Shown in pieces: positions 1 to 7,344 of a DNA stretch of 64,000 bases (position 1 is the first letter of the stretch; the number at the start of each line of letters is the position of its first letter). The DNA lies in the NCBI RefSeq assembly GCF_036231945.1, contig NZ_CP109599.1, positions 7,219,501 through 7,283,500 of the forward strand, given 5' to 3'. This stretch comes from Streptomyces sp. NBC_01429 (lineage in GTDB: Bacteria; Actinomycetota; Actinomycetes; Streptomycetales; Streptomycetaceae). The position numbers were made by a program, and so were the translations under genes. Under the pieces are notes generated by a model. The model worked only from the letters and a program-made list of their open reading frames with translations, was not told where the DNA came from and ran no database searches.

Positions 1-355
1 CGTTGCGGCCCGGCGTGTTGCACACCCGGACACCGTGCTCGCGCGCCGCGTCGAGGCTGACATTGACGGGCCCGCCCCGCCCGACGACCACCAGCCGCAG
101 ACCGGGGGAGCCCTCGATGACCTTCCGGGTCAGCGGAGCCATCTGGGTGACGCAGACCTCAGCTCCGGCGAGCGCTTCGAGTACGGTCCGCTCGTCGCCG
201 GACGCCTCGTCGACCTCGGCGACCGGTCCGAACGGGGTCAGCGGCCACGGCAGGCACAGCCGGTCGACCGTATGACCGGCGCCGATCTCGGCCGTCAGCT
301 CGCGGGCGAACAGTTCGGGGGCGACGAAGTGGTCGCCCGCGGCGAGGATTCTCAT
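1..355 (-). CDS. 2-hydroxyacid dehydrogenase, NAD-dependent (partial, N-terminal part)
   Basis: The reading frame starts at ATG 355 and runs off the left edge, so only about 118 N-terminal residues are present. They resemble the catalytic-domain start of D-3-phosphoglycerate/2-hydroxyacid dehydrogenases: the stretch with VTQMAPLTRKVIE is followed by LRLVVVGRGGPVNVSLDAA, the hinge into the nucleotide-binding domain. Family members reduce or oxidise 2-keto/2-hydroxy acids with NAD(P). An AAGGAG ribosome site lies just upstream of the ATG. It is 39 bases downstream of the DeoR-type regulator on the same strand and is probably co-transcribed with it. The substrate cannot be told from this fragment; the neighbouring FGGY kinase suggests a sugar-acid or polyol route. 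Confidence 0.8.
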   Translation of the reverse strand, partial: MRILAAGDHFVAPELFARELTAEIGAGHTVDRLCLPWPLTPFGPVAEVDEASGDERTVLEALAGAEVCVTQMAPLTRKVIEGSPGLRLVVVGRGGPVNVSLDAAREHGVRVCNTPGRN

Positions 356-394
356 CGGCGGGGGTCTCCTTGGCGGTGGAGGGGAGGTGCCTCG

Positions 395-1195
395 TCAGGT
401 CGGAGCGAGCCGGTAGGGGACGCCGCTCTCGTCCAGGGAGCGCAGCGTGTCCGGCGGGACGCGGTCGTCGATCAGTATCAGATCGAAGGCGGACAGCGGG
501 GTCAGCCGGTGCAGCGCGGTGCGGTCGAGTTTCGAGTGGTCGATCATCAGGACGCTGCGGTCTGCGGCCTTGAGCATGGCCCGTTTGACCGCGACTATGC
601 GCTGTTCCTGGTGGAAGGCGAAGTCGCCGGAGACCGACGACACGGACACGAAGCACAGATCGACCCGCAACGCCTCGACGGCCTCCACGCAGGGCACCCC
701 GAGGAACGAGTCGTGCAGCGGATCGTAGTCGCCGCCGAGGGCCATCAGATGCAGACCGCGCTCGTCCGCCAGCAGATTCAGCGCCTCCAGGAAGTTGGTC
801 ACCACGGTCAGCGGCTCGATGCCCGGCAGCAGCCTGGCCAGCTCCAGCGCGGTCGTGGAGTCGTCGATCATCACGGACATGCCGGGTTCGACCAGGCTCA
901 CCGCCTCCGCGGCGATCGCCTCCTTCTCCCGCCGCATGGAGGTCTTGCGGTAGGCGACATTGCTCTCGAACACCCCGGAGGGCTGCGCGGTCACACCACC
1001 GCGGAACTTGCGCAGGACGCCCTCGCGTTCGAGTTCGTCGATGTCGCGGTAGATCGTCATCACACTCACGCCGAACCGCTCCGCCAGGTCCGACGCCGAC
1101 GCCGATCCCTCCGACAGCACATGATCGGAGATCTCCCGGCGCCGTCGCAGCGGGCCACGGCGGCTCTCGTCCTGGGGCATTCCTCGGTCTGACAT
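395..1195 (-). CDS. DeoR-family transcriptional regulator
   Basis: 266 aa. An N-terminal DeoR helix-turn-helix (about residues 15-70, with ASDLAERFGVSVMTIYRDIDELE) is followed by a DeoR C-terminal effector domain of the sugar-phosphate isomerase fold (MIDDSTTALELARLL; LMIDHSKLD). DeoR proteins usually repress sugar catabolism genes and respond to phosphorylated sugars. The frame is open further upstream to 1246, but ATG 1195 gives a typical length; a second ATG lies at 1180, each preceded by ACCGAGGA. It is divergent from the FGGY kinase across an AT-rich region with an inverted repeat, so it probably controls both sides. Confidence 0.88.
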   Translation of the reverse strand: MSDRGMPQDESRRGPLRRRREISDHVLSEGSASASDLAERFGVSVMTIYRDIDELEREGVLRKFRGGVTAQPSGVFESNVAYRKTSMRREKEAIAAEAVSLVEPGMSVMIDDSTTALELARLLPGIEPLTVVTNFLEALNLLADERGLHLMALGGDYDPLHDSFLGVPCVEAVEALRVDLCFVSVSSVSGDFAFHQEQRIVAVKRAMLKAADRSVLMIDHSKLDRTALHRLTPLSAFDLILIDDRVPPDTLRSLDESGVPYRLAPT

Positions 1196-1506
1196 TCCTC
1201 GGTCCTGTCCGCACCTCAGTAACATCAAGTTCTGAGGATATAACATAGTTTTTTGATGTACCGTCGGCAGTGTTCACCACGGACACGCACCGGTCAACCC
1301 TTCGGCCGACGCGTGGAAGACCCCGGCGACACGTACCTCACCAGGCGTGACAAGCCGAGCGCGGCTCCGCGACCGGCCGCCGGCGCACCCGGCCGAACGC
1401 GTGGCCGCGGGTGTGAAAAGCCGCACGGGTGAAAGGCATGAAGGGTGCGGAACGCGGCGCGTGCCGAACACGGTGGGGGATCGCCGGCCGACGAGAAGGC
1501 GGACCA
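1196..1506. promoter_or_regulatory. Divergent promoter region with inverted repeat ACATCAA...TTGATGT
   Basis: This 311-base gene-free stretch separates the DeoR gene from the FGGY kinase. Its segment 1220-1260 is strikingly AT-rich for this genome. It carries ACATCAA at 1222-1228 and its inverse TTGATGT at 1253-1259, flanking a TATAAC box (1239-1244) and two TAACAT copies (1220, 1241). This is the likely operator/promoter for both transcripts. The rest (1270-1500) is GC-rich with no gene or clear hairpin seen. Confidence 0.5.
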
Positions 1507-3030
1507 GTGACGGACCTTGAGATGGGCCCGGCGACCACGGGCGGACTGACGGACGCACGCCACCAGGACGTGTGGATGGGCGTCGACCTCGGGACCCAGA
1601 GCGTCCGCGCCCTGGCCGTCACCGACGACGGCCGGGTGCTCGGGCGCGGCTCCGCCCCGCTCACCGGCCACCGCGACGGCGACCGGCACGAACAGCACCC
1701 GTCCGACTGGTGGGAAGGCACCGTCACCGCGCTCTCCCGGGCCCTGCGCGGCATCCCCGCCACCCGGGTCCGCGGGGTGGCGGTGTGCTCCACCTCCGGC
1801 ACCGTCCTGCTGGCCGACCCCGCCGGGGAGCCGCTGACACCCGCGCTGATGTACGACGACGGCCGGGCGGGGGAGCAGGCCCGGCGCGCCCAGGAGGCGG
1901 GCGACGAGGTGTGGCGCGCGCTGGGCCACCGGATCCAGCCGACCTGGGCGCTCGCCAAGCTGCTGTGGCTGGCCGGGAATCCGGCGGACGGCCGGCCGCC
2001 GTGGTGGCCCGGCGCCCGCGTCTGCCACCAGGCGGACTTCGTCACCACCCGGCTGGTGGGACGCCCCGTGCCGACCGACACCAGCCACGCCCTCAAGACC
2101 GGCTACGACCTGGCCACCGGCGCCTGGCCCGGCGCCGTCCACGACCGGCTGGGCCTCTCCGGCCTCGACTTCCCGGCCGTCGTCGCCCCCGGCTCCCCGC
2201 TCGGTACGGTGTGCGGCGCGGCGGCCGACCGTACCGGACTCGCCGAGGGCACCCCCGTCGTCGCGGGCATGACCGACGGCTGCGCGGCGCAGCTCGGCTC
2301 GGGCGCCTGGGAGGTCGGGCAGTGGAACACCGTCCTCGGCACCACTCTCGTCCTCAAAGGCGTCACGGCGACCCCGCTGCACGACCCCGCCGGAGTGCTC
2401 TACAACCACCTCTCGCCCGACGGCGACTGGCTCCCGGGCGGCGCCTCCAGCGTCGGCGCGGGCGCGCTCACCCTGGCGTTCCCCGGCGCCGACCTGGGCC
2501 ACCTCGACCGGCTCGCCGCACACCGCGAACCGGCGGGCGCCGTGTCCTACCCGCTGGTCTCGCGCGGCGAACGCTTCCCGTTCCTGGCCGCCGAAGCGGA
2601 GGCATTCACCCTCGGCAGGCCCGCCGACGACGCCGACCGGTACGCCGCGCTGCTCCAGGGCGTCGCGCTCGTCGAGCGGCTCGCGCTGTCCTACGTACGC
2701 CAGTTGGGCGCGCCCGTCGACGGTCCGCTCACCTTCACCGGCGGCGCCACCCGCAGCGGCTACTGGAACCAGCTGCGCGCCGACATCCTGGGCAGGAACG
2801 CCAGGGTCCCGGCGCACACCGACTCCGCCCTGGGCATGGCGGTGCTGGCCGCCCGGGGCGTGCGCGGCGAGACCCCGCCCCGTGGCATGGTGCGTATCCG
2901 TACGGTCCTGGAACACCGGCCACGGGTCGGGGCGCGCTTCGCCGAGCCCTTCGCCACGCTGGTCGACGCACTCGAACAACGCGGCTGGCTGCCCCCGGAG
3001 ACGGCCGCCCACGCACGGGAGCACGGATGA
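1507..3030 (+). CDS. FGGY-family carbohydrate kinase
   Basis: 507 aa. Phosphorylates a sugar or polyol with ATP in the cytoplasm. The N-terminal actin-like fold opens with MGVDLGTQSVRALAV near residue 24; the catalytic-base region is AGMTDGCAAQLGSGA near residue 256; the C-terminal FGGY signature is FTGGATRSGYWNQLRADILG near residue 410. GTG 1507 is chosen because GAGAAGG lies at the right distance upstream; the frame is open back to an ATG at 1429 without a ribosome site. Its stop overlaps the ATG of the downstream phosphatase (ATGA), indicating translational coupling. Closest in look to xylulokinase/autoinducer-2 kinase-like proteins; the substrate is unknown. Confidence 0.9.
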   Translation: MTDLEMGPATTGGLTDARHQDVWMGVDLGTQSVRALAVTDDGRVLGRGSAPLTGHRDGDRHEQHPSDWWEGTVTALSRALRGIPATRVRGVAVCSTSGTVLLADPAGEPLTPALMYDDGRAGEQARRAQEAGDEVWRALGHRIQPTWALAKLLWLAGNPADGRPPWWPGARVCHQADFVTTRLVGRPVPTDTSHALKTGYDLATGAWPGAVHDRLGLSGLDFPAVVAPGSPLGTVCGAAADRTGLAEGTPVVAGMTDGCAAQLGSGAWEVGQWNTVLGTTLVLKGVTATPLHDPAGVLYNHLSPDGDWLPGGASSVGAGALTLAFPGADLGHLDRLAAHREPAGAVSYPLVSRGERFPFLAAEAEAFTLGRPADDADRYAALLQGVALVERLALSYVRQLGAPVDGPLTFTGGATRSGYWNQLRADILGRNARVPAHTDSALGMAVLAARGVRGETPPRGMVRIRTVLEHRPRVGARFAEPFATLVDALEQRGWLPPETAAHAREHG

Positions 3031-3662
3031 CACACACCCCTCGCACCACTCTCTTCCTGGCCCGGCACGGCGAGACCGTCTGGCACGAGGAGAACCGGTA
3101 CGCCGGCGTCAGCGACATCGCCCTGACCCCGCGCGGGACCGAACAGGCCGAGGATCTCGGCGCGTGGGCGGCGGGCGCCGCTCTGGACGCGATCGTGACC
3201 TCGCCCCTGTCGCGGGCCCGGCGTACGGCGGCGCCCGCCGTCCTGGTGACGGGTCTGGAGGCCGGGGTGGACTCGGATCTGGCCGAACTCGGCTTCGGAC
3301 TGGCCGAGGGCAGAACCCTCGCCGAAGTCCGGGCGTCGCATCCGGAGCGCTGCGCGGCGTTCCTCCGCGACCCGGCCGCCCACCCGCTGCCGGGCGGGGA
3401 GGACCCCGCCGCAGCGGCGGCCCGGGGCGTCGCCGCGCTGCTCCGGCTGGCGGACCGTCACCCGGGCGGCCGGGTGCTGGTGGTCGCGCACGGCACGCTG
3501 CTGCGGCTGGTGCTCTGCCGGCTGCTCTCCATCCCGCCGAGTGAGTACCGGAGGGTGTTCCCCGCGCCGCTGAACTGCGCGGTCACCGAACTCCGGATGG
3601 CGGACGGTCAGGCGGCTCTGATGTCGTACAACGTCCCCACCGCCCGGGTCGCGCGCGGCTGA
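3027..3662 (+). CDS. Histidine phosphatase family protein (phosphoglycerate mutase-like)
   Basis: 211 aa. The phosphate-accepting RHGE motif is at residues 13-16 (LFLARHGETVW) and the second catalytic histidine is in VVAHGTLLRLV near residue 155. The domain fills the protein, as in small cytoplasmic phosphatases that act on sugar phosphates or other phosphoesters. ATG 3027 overlaps the stop of the kinase gene. Pairing with a kinase suggests it acts on the same metabolite pool, but this is inference only. Confidence 0.9.
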   Translation: MTHTPRTTLFLARHGETVWHEENRYAGVSDIALTPRGTEQAEDLGAWAAGAALDAIVTSPLSRARRTAAPAVLVTGLEAGVDSDLAELGFGLAEGRTLAEVRASHPERCAAFLRDPAAHPLPGGEDPAAAAARGVAALLRLADRHPGGRVLVVAHGTLLRLVLCRLLSIPPSEYRRVFPAPLNCAVTELRMADGQAALMSYNVPTARVARG

Positions 3663-3721
3663 AACGCGGACAAAGGGGCCGGACGGCGTGCCCTCGGGCG
3701 CTCCCGCTCGTTGTATGGATC

Positions 3722-3985
3722 ATGAACGTGCAACGCATTCTCACCGCCGCCGCTGCCGGCTCCGCGCTCCTCGCCGCCGTCGCTCCCGCCGCCCTGGCCG
3801 CCCCTGGCGACCTCGGATCCACCCTGAACAGCACCGCGCAGACCGCCGTCGCCGTCGGCACGGAGGCCAAGCCGGTGCTCGACGCGGTCGCCGGGGACAA
3901 GGTCAACAAGAAGGTCGGCGCCGTCAAGAGCGCCGTCCAGGCGGGGTCCGACGCGGTCAAGGCCGGTAACGACCTCATCAACTAG
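3722..3985 (+). CDS. Small secreted protein, function unknown
   Basis: 87 aa. A Sec-type signal peptide (MNVQRILTAAAAGSALLAAV, cleavage after the ALA at about residue 26) is followed by a roughly 60-residue mature part with repeated TAVAVGTEAKPVL / KSAVQAGSDAVKAG heptad-like segments that look helical and amphipathic. No known domain was recognised. No clear ribosome site precedes the ATG. It ends in front of a strong hairpin terminator and lies between the phosphatase and a secreted protease. Confidence 0.7.
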   Translation: MNVQRILTAAAAGSALLAAVAPAALAAPGDLGSTLNSTAQTAVAVGTEAKPVLDAVAGDKVNKKVGAVKSAVQAGSDAVKAGNDLIN

Positions 3986-4030
3986 TAAGTACCGCTCGAC
4001 CTTTCTCGGCCTTCTCGTACCGCCCGACGG

Positions 4031-4080
4031 AGCGGGACACCGGGAGCGTGATCCTCGCGATCCGCCCCCGGTGTCCCGCT
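4031..4080 (+). terminator. Hairpin terminator after the small secreted protein
   Basis: AGCGGGACACCGGG (4031-4044) pairs perfectly with CCCGGTGTCCCGCT (4067-4080); the 22-base loop holds a further small GATC-centred pairing. It ends the transcript of the 87-aa protein. Confidence 0.7.
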
Positions 4081-4186
4081 CTTCGTGCTGCCGAGGCGTG
4101 GTTGCCCCCCGACGTACATGAGTCAACAATGCTCAATGCTCATGACAAGTCACCGAAAGATCTTCGGTCACAGAGGGGACCCCACA

Positions 4187-5059
4187 TTGAGAAAGCCTCT
4201 CCTCGGCGCGCTCCTCGCCGTACTGCTCCTCGGAACGGGCGCGGCACCCGCGATGGCCACAAGCCATGAAGCGGGCGCGTCCACCCGAACCGTCCAGGCC
4301 GCGGCCCCGGCCCAGGAGGCCGTCGCGGCGGTCGACTTCGCCGGAACGGTGGCGCTCAGCAACTGTTCCGGCTCCGTCGTGCGTACCCCCGGATCCCTGT
4401 CCACCGATCCCGCTCTCGTGCTGTCCAACGGCCACTGCCTGGAGACCGGATTCCCCGCCGCCGGTCAGGTCATCGTCAACCAGGCGTCCACCCGTACCTT
4501 CACCCTGCTGAACTCCGCCGGCACCGGAGTCGCGACGCTGCGCGCCAGCAAGGTCGCGTACGCGACGATGACCGACACCGATGTCTCGCTGTACCAACTC
4601 ACCAGCACCTACGCCCAGATACAGAGCGCGTACGGAATATCGGCGCTGGAGCTGAACTCCGTGCGGCCCACCCAGGGCACCGCCATCAAGGTGGTCTCCG
4701 GCTACTGGAAGCGCATCTACAGCTGCTCCATCGACGGCTTCGCCTATCAGCTGAAGGAGGGGAGCTGGACCTGGAAGGACTCGGTCCGCTACACCTCCTC
4801 CTGCAACACGATCGGCGGCACCTCGGGCTCGCCCGTGATCGACGACGCCACCGGCAAGGTCGTCGCCGTCAACAACACCGGTAACGAGGACGGCGCGCGC
4901 TGCACCGTCAACAACCCGTGTGAGGTGGCCGAGAACGGTACGGTCACCGTGCGCCGGGGCATCAACTACGCCCAGCAGACCTACGGGATCGTGGCCTGCG
5001 TCGGCTCGGGCAGCCAGATCGACCTGAGCCGTACGGGGTGCACCCTGCCGAAACCGTAA
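4187..5059 (+). CDS. Secreted trypsin-like serine protease (S1 family)
   Basis: 290 aa. TTG 4187 is chosen: GAGGGG lies nine bases upstream and translation from it gives a clean signal peptide (LRKPLLGALLAVLLLGTGAAPAMA). The frame is open back to an ATG at 4085, but that would bury the signal sequence. The catalytic triad is visible: histidine in LSNGHCLE, aspartate in DTDVSLYQL, serine in GGTSGSPVID. Cysteine pairs (NCSGS/HCLE; YSCSIDG/SSCNTIG) fit an extracellular fold. Expected to act as an extracellular endopeptidase. A monocistronic unit closed by a hairpin at 5111-5141. Confidence 0.88.
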   Translation: MRKPLLGALLAVLLLGTGAAPAMATSHEAGASTRTVQAAAPAQEAVAAVDFAGTVALSNCSGSVVRTPGSLSTDPALVLSNGHCLETGFPAAGQVIVNQASTRTFTLLNSAGTGVATLRASKVAYATMTDTDVSLYQLTSTYAQIQSAYGISALELNSVRPTQGTAIKVVSGYWKRIYSCSIDGFAYQLKEGSWTWKDSVRYTSSCNTIGGTSGSPVIDDATGKVVAVNNTGNEDGARCTVNNPCEVAENGTVTVRRGINYAQQTYGIVACVGSGSQIDLSRTGCTLPKP

Positions 5060-5110
5060 CGGCCCGCCCCCGCACGACGGCCCGAAGGGGCCGCGGTCCG
5101 CACCCGTACA

Positions 5111-5141
5111 GAGGCGCCGCCGGGTCACCCGGCGGCGCCTC
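5111..5141 (+). terminator. Hairpin terminator after the serine protease
   Basis: GAGGCGCCGCCGGG (5111-5124), loop TCA, then CCCGGCGGCGCCTC (5128-5141): a perfect 14-bp stem directly downstream of the protease gene. Confidence 0.75.
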
Positions 5142-5148
5142 CCACGTA

Positions 5149-5206
5149 TTGACGCTCCTCGCCACCGCTGACTAGGGTCGCACCCGCCGCGATTTTACCG
5201 GTAAAA
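5149..5206 (+). promoter_or_regulatory. Promoter with LacI-type palindromic operator ahead of the GH2 remnant
   Basis: TTGACG (5149-5154) and TAGGGT (5173-5178) are spaced by 18 bases. About 15 bases downstream is the perfect 14-bp palindrome TTTTACCGGTAAAA (5193-5206), the CG-centred form of LacI-family operators. The site differs from the operators of the two LacI genes in the window. It now drives only a truncated gene. Confidence 0.6.
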
Positions 5207-5234
5207 ATCCCTTGAGCACGCAGGAGCCGCCACC

Positions 5235-5618
5235 GTGCGACACCGGAGCACTGTCAACCGCGCCTGGCGCTTCGCCCTCGGTGAGCACCCGGGGGCGCAG
5301 CGCGAGGACTTCGACGACGCCGACTGGCAGGAGGTCGGCCTGCCGCACTCCTTCAGCCTCACGCTCGACGAGCGGCAGCTGTCCGGTGAGCACGCCTTCT
5401 CCGGGGGCCTCTACCGGGACGTATGGCTCGACACCATGAGCCCGCTGCACGTGGACTGGTACGGAACCCGTGTCACCACACCCGGGCTGGACCGGGACGA
5501 GCCCTCGGTGTGTGTGGAGACGGAGGTGCGCAACGCCGGCGAGCGCCCGGTCCGCGCCCGGCTGATCACCCGCGTCCTTGCCACCCTGGAGTCGGAGGAG
5601 TCGGAGGAGTCGAAGTAG
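5235..5618 (+). pseudogene. Truncated GH2 beta-galactosidase remnant
   Basis: The 127-codon frame from GTG 5235 begins like a GH2 sugar-binding domain (NRAWRFALGEHPGAQREDF, then WQEVGLPHSFSL). It jumps straight to GEHAFSGGLYRDVWLDTMSPLHVDWYG and an Ig-like segment ending RARLITRVL. About 80 residues normally lying between the LPHSF and GGLYRDV motifs are missing. The TIM-barrel catalytic domain is absent too, so the product cannot be active. The frame ends in a 9-base repeat (SEESEESK) that marks the junction with the convergent GH43 gene. Promoter and operator are still present upstream. Interpreted as a decayed beta-galactosidase gene with at least two deletions. Confidence 0.75.
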
Positions 5619-7246
5619 TGGATGTCCGGGTCGGCGGTGAGACCCGGCAGCACCGGGCTGCGCATGTGCAGTGCCGTCACGGTCCAGACCCTGCTGGTCC
5701 CGTCCGCCGCCGTCACGGTGTACGTCCGCGGGGTGCGGAAGTCGCGCCGGGTGCCCGAGGCCGGGCTGATCCTCGCCCCCGCCCCCAGGCTGAACGCCGG
5801 TGCCAGCGTGTCCAGTTCGGTGCCGGGATCCAGCGGCAGGGTGATCTTCGCCGCCGCCTCGTCGACCATCGCGTACGCCTTGAGGCCCGGCACCGTGGCA
5901 TCGGCGACCGACGCCGTGGCCGCGTGGGCGCCGAGCAGCCGCTCGTACTCGGCGGCCGTCACCGGCAGTACGGTGCCGTGCCGGGGGTTCACCGGGAGTT
6001 CGAAGTTCTCCGACATGGTCCACTTGCCCGAGTCGAGGTCGGTGGTCTCGAAGGGGATGTAGCCGCGTCCGCCGAACTCGTCGATGAACAGGTACCACTT
6101 CTCCTCGGTGTTGGATTTGAAGACCGTCGGTCCCTCGCCCTGGCTGATCGAGCCCTTGCCGATGCAGTCGGCGACGAAGTCGTAGGACGTCGAGCGCAGA
6201 TCGGTGGACTTCTCCGCCGTGATGAACTTCGAGCAGGGGGTGGTCGAGGAGGCGTTCCGCTCGTCCTTCGTGAAGCGGTAGTAGCTGCCGTTGTGGCTGA
6301 TCACGGTCGAGTCGATCACCGAGTAGCCGGGGTCGCTCCACACCTCGGGCTCGCTGAAGGTGCGGAAGTCCCTGGTGGTGGCGTACAGCATCTTGTTGTA
6401 GGTGGAGCCGGTGTGCTGCGGGTCGTCGTCGGCGTAGATCTTCGACGCCCAGAAGACCACGTACGCGTTCAGCGACGCGTCGTAGTACGCCTCGGGGGCC
6501 CAGGTGTTGCCCGCCGTGTCGGGGGCGACCTTCACCAGCCGCTGATCGGTCCAGTTCACCAGGTCCGTGGACTCCCACACCATGATCGACTTGCTGCCGG
6601 TGCGCTGCACCTGGTCCCAGTCGCCGTTGCCGTAGATCCTGAGATCGGTGGCGATCTGGTAGAACTTGTCGCCCTCGGGGGAGCGGATGATGAACGGGTC
6701 GCGCAGCCCCTTGGTGCCCAGCTCCGAACTGAGTACGGGCTTGCCGCCGTTGAGCTCCCGCCAGTGCAGCGGATCGTTGCCCCGGCTGAGCGCCATCCTG
6801 ATCTGCTCACCGTCGGCGGCGCTGTCCCCGGTGAAGTAGGTGAACGCGTAACCGGTGTAGTCCTGCCGCACCGGCAGCTCGGGCACGGTGGCCGGGAACA
6901 CCCGGGTGGTGCGCGCCGTGCCCCGGGTGACCGTCGCGGTGAGCTTGACGCGCGCCGGGCCCGCGCCGTGCCGGGGGCGGTGGACGAGCCCGGTCGTGCC
7001 GATGACCTTCGGCCGGTCGGACCGCCAGCTGACGGTGGTCGCGTGGTCGCCGGTGGTCGGCAGGGTCAGATGACCGCGTACGTCGTCGAGGCCGTGGAGT
7101 GTGATCCCCTCGGCGGCGAGCCGGGTGGCGGACTTGTCGTCGTTCCCGGCGGACTCGGCGTGTGCCGGTCCGCCGGGGACGGCGAGCAGACTCAGGAACA
7201 GTGACAACAGGGGAATGAAGGCTCTTCGTGCGGTGCGGGGGCGCAT
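5411..7246 (-). CDS. Secreted GH43 glycoside hydrolase, C-terminally truncated
   Basis: 611 aa from ATG 7246 (GGGAGGA upstream). Signal peptide about residues 1-30 (LSLFLSLLAVPGGPAHA), an Ig-like domain to about 110, then a five-bladed GH43 domain with RDPFIIRSPEGDKFYQIAT, STDLVNWTDQRLV, TWAPEAYYD and EGPTVFK. The likely roles are arabinofuranosidase or related exo-acting enzyme on arabinogalactan side chains. After an Ig/F5-type linker the sequence reaches LPGLTADPDIHYFD, the usual opening of a second GH43 domain, and then stops being protein-like: residues from about 547 to 611 are the antisense of the GH2 remnant. The second domain has been deleted. The first catalytic domain looks complete. 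Co-directional with the GH36 gene, 98 bases upstream. Confidence 0.82.
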   Translation of the reverse strand: MRPRTARRAFIPLLSLFLSLLAVPGGPAHAESAGNDDKSATRLAAEGITLHGLDDVRGHLTLPTTGDHATTVSWRSDRPKVIGTTGLVHRPRHGAGPARVKLTATVTRGTARTTRVFPATVPELPVRQDYTGYAFTYFTGDSAADGEQIRMALSRGNDPLHWRELNGGKPVLSSELGTKGLRDPFIIRSPEGDKFYQIATDLRIYGNGDWDQVQRTGSKSIMVWESTDLVNWTDQRLVKVAPDTAGNTWAPEAYYDASLNAYVVFWASKIYADDDPQHTGSTYNKMLYATTRDFRTFSEPEVWSDPGYSVIDSTVISHNGSYYRFTKDERNASSTTPCSKFITAEKSTDLRSTSYDFVADCIGKGSISQGEGPTVFKSNTEEKWYLFIDEFGGRGYIPFETTDLDSGKWTMSENFELPVNPRHGTVLPVTAAEYERLLGAHAATASVADATVPGLKAYAMVDEAAAKITLPLDPGTELDTLAPAFSLGAGARISPASGTRRDFRTPRTYTVTAADGTSRVWTVTALHMRSPVLPGLTADPDIHYFDSSDSSDSRVARTRVISRARTGRSPALRTSVSTHTEGSSRSSPGVVTRVPYQSTCSGLMVSSHTSR

Positions 7247-7344
7247 GGAGTTCCTCCCGAGAGGGTTCCTGTGGGGTATTGCGCGTTCCTGTTGGAACTG
7301 CCGTCCCGAAGTGTTGTCAGTTGTTCGACGCAGCGTCAACCGTT

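Noticed and set aside
5411-5608. The last 65 residues of the GH43 frame as a novel C-terminal domain
   Set aside because: They are simply the antisense of the GH2 remnant (Ser/Arg/Thr-rich), produced by the deletion junction.
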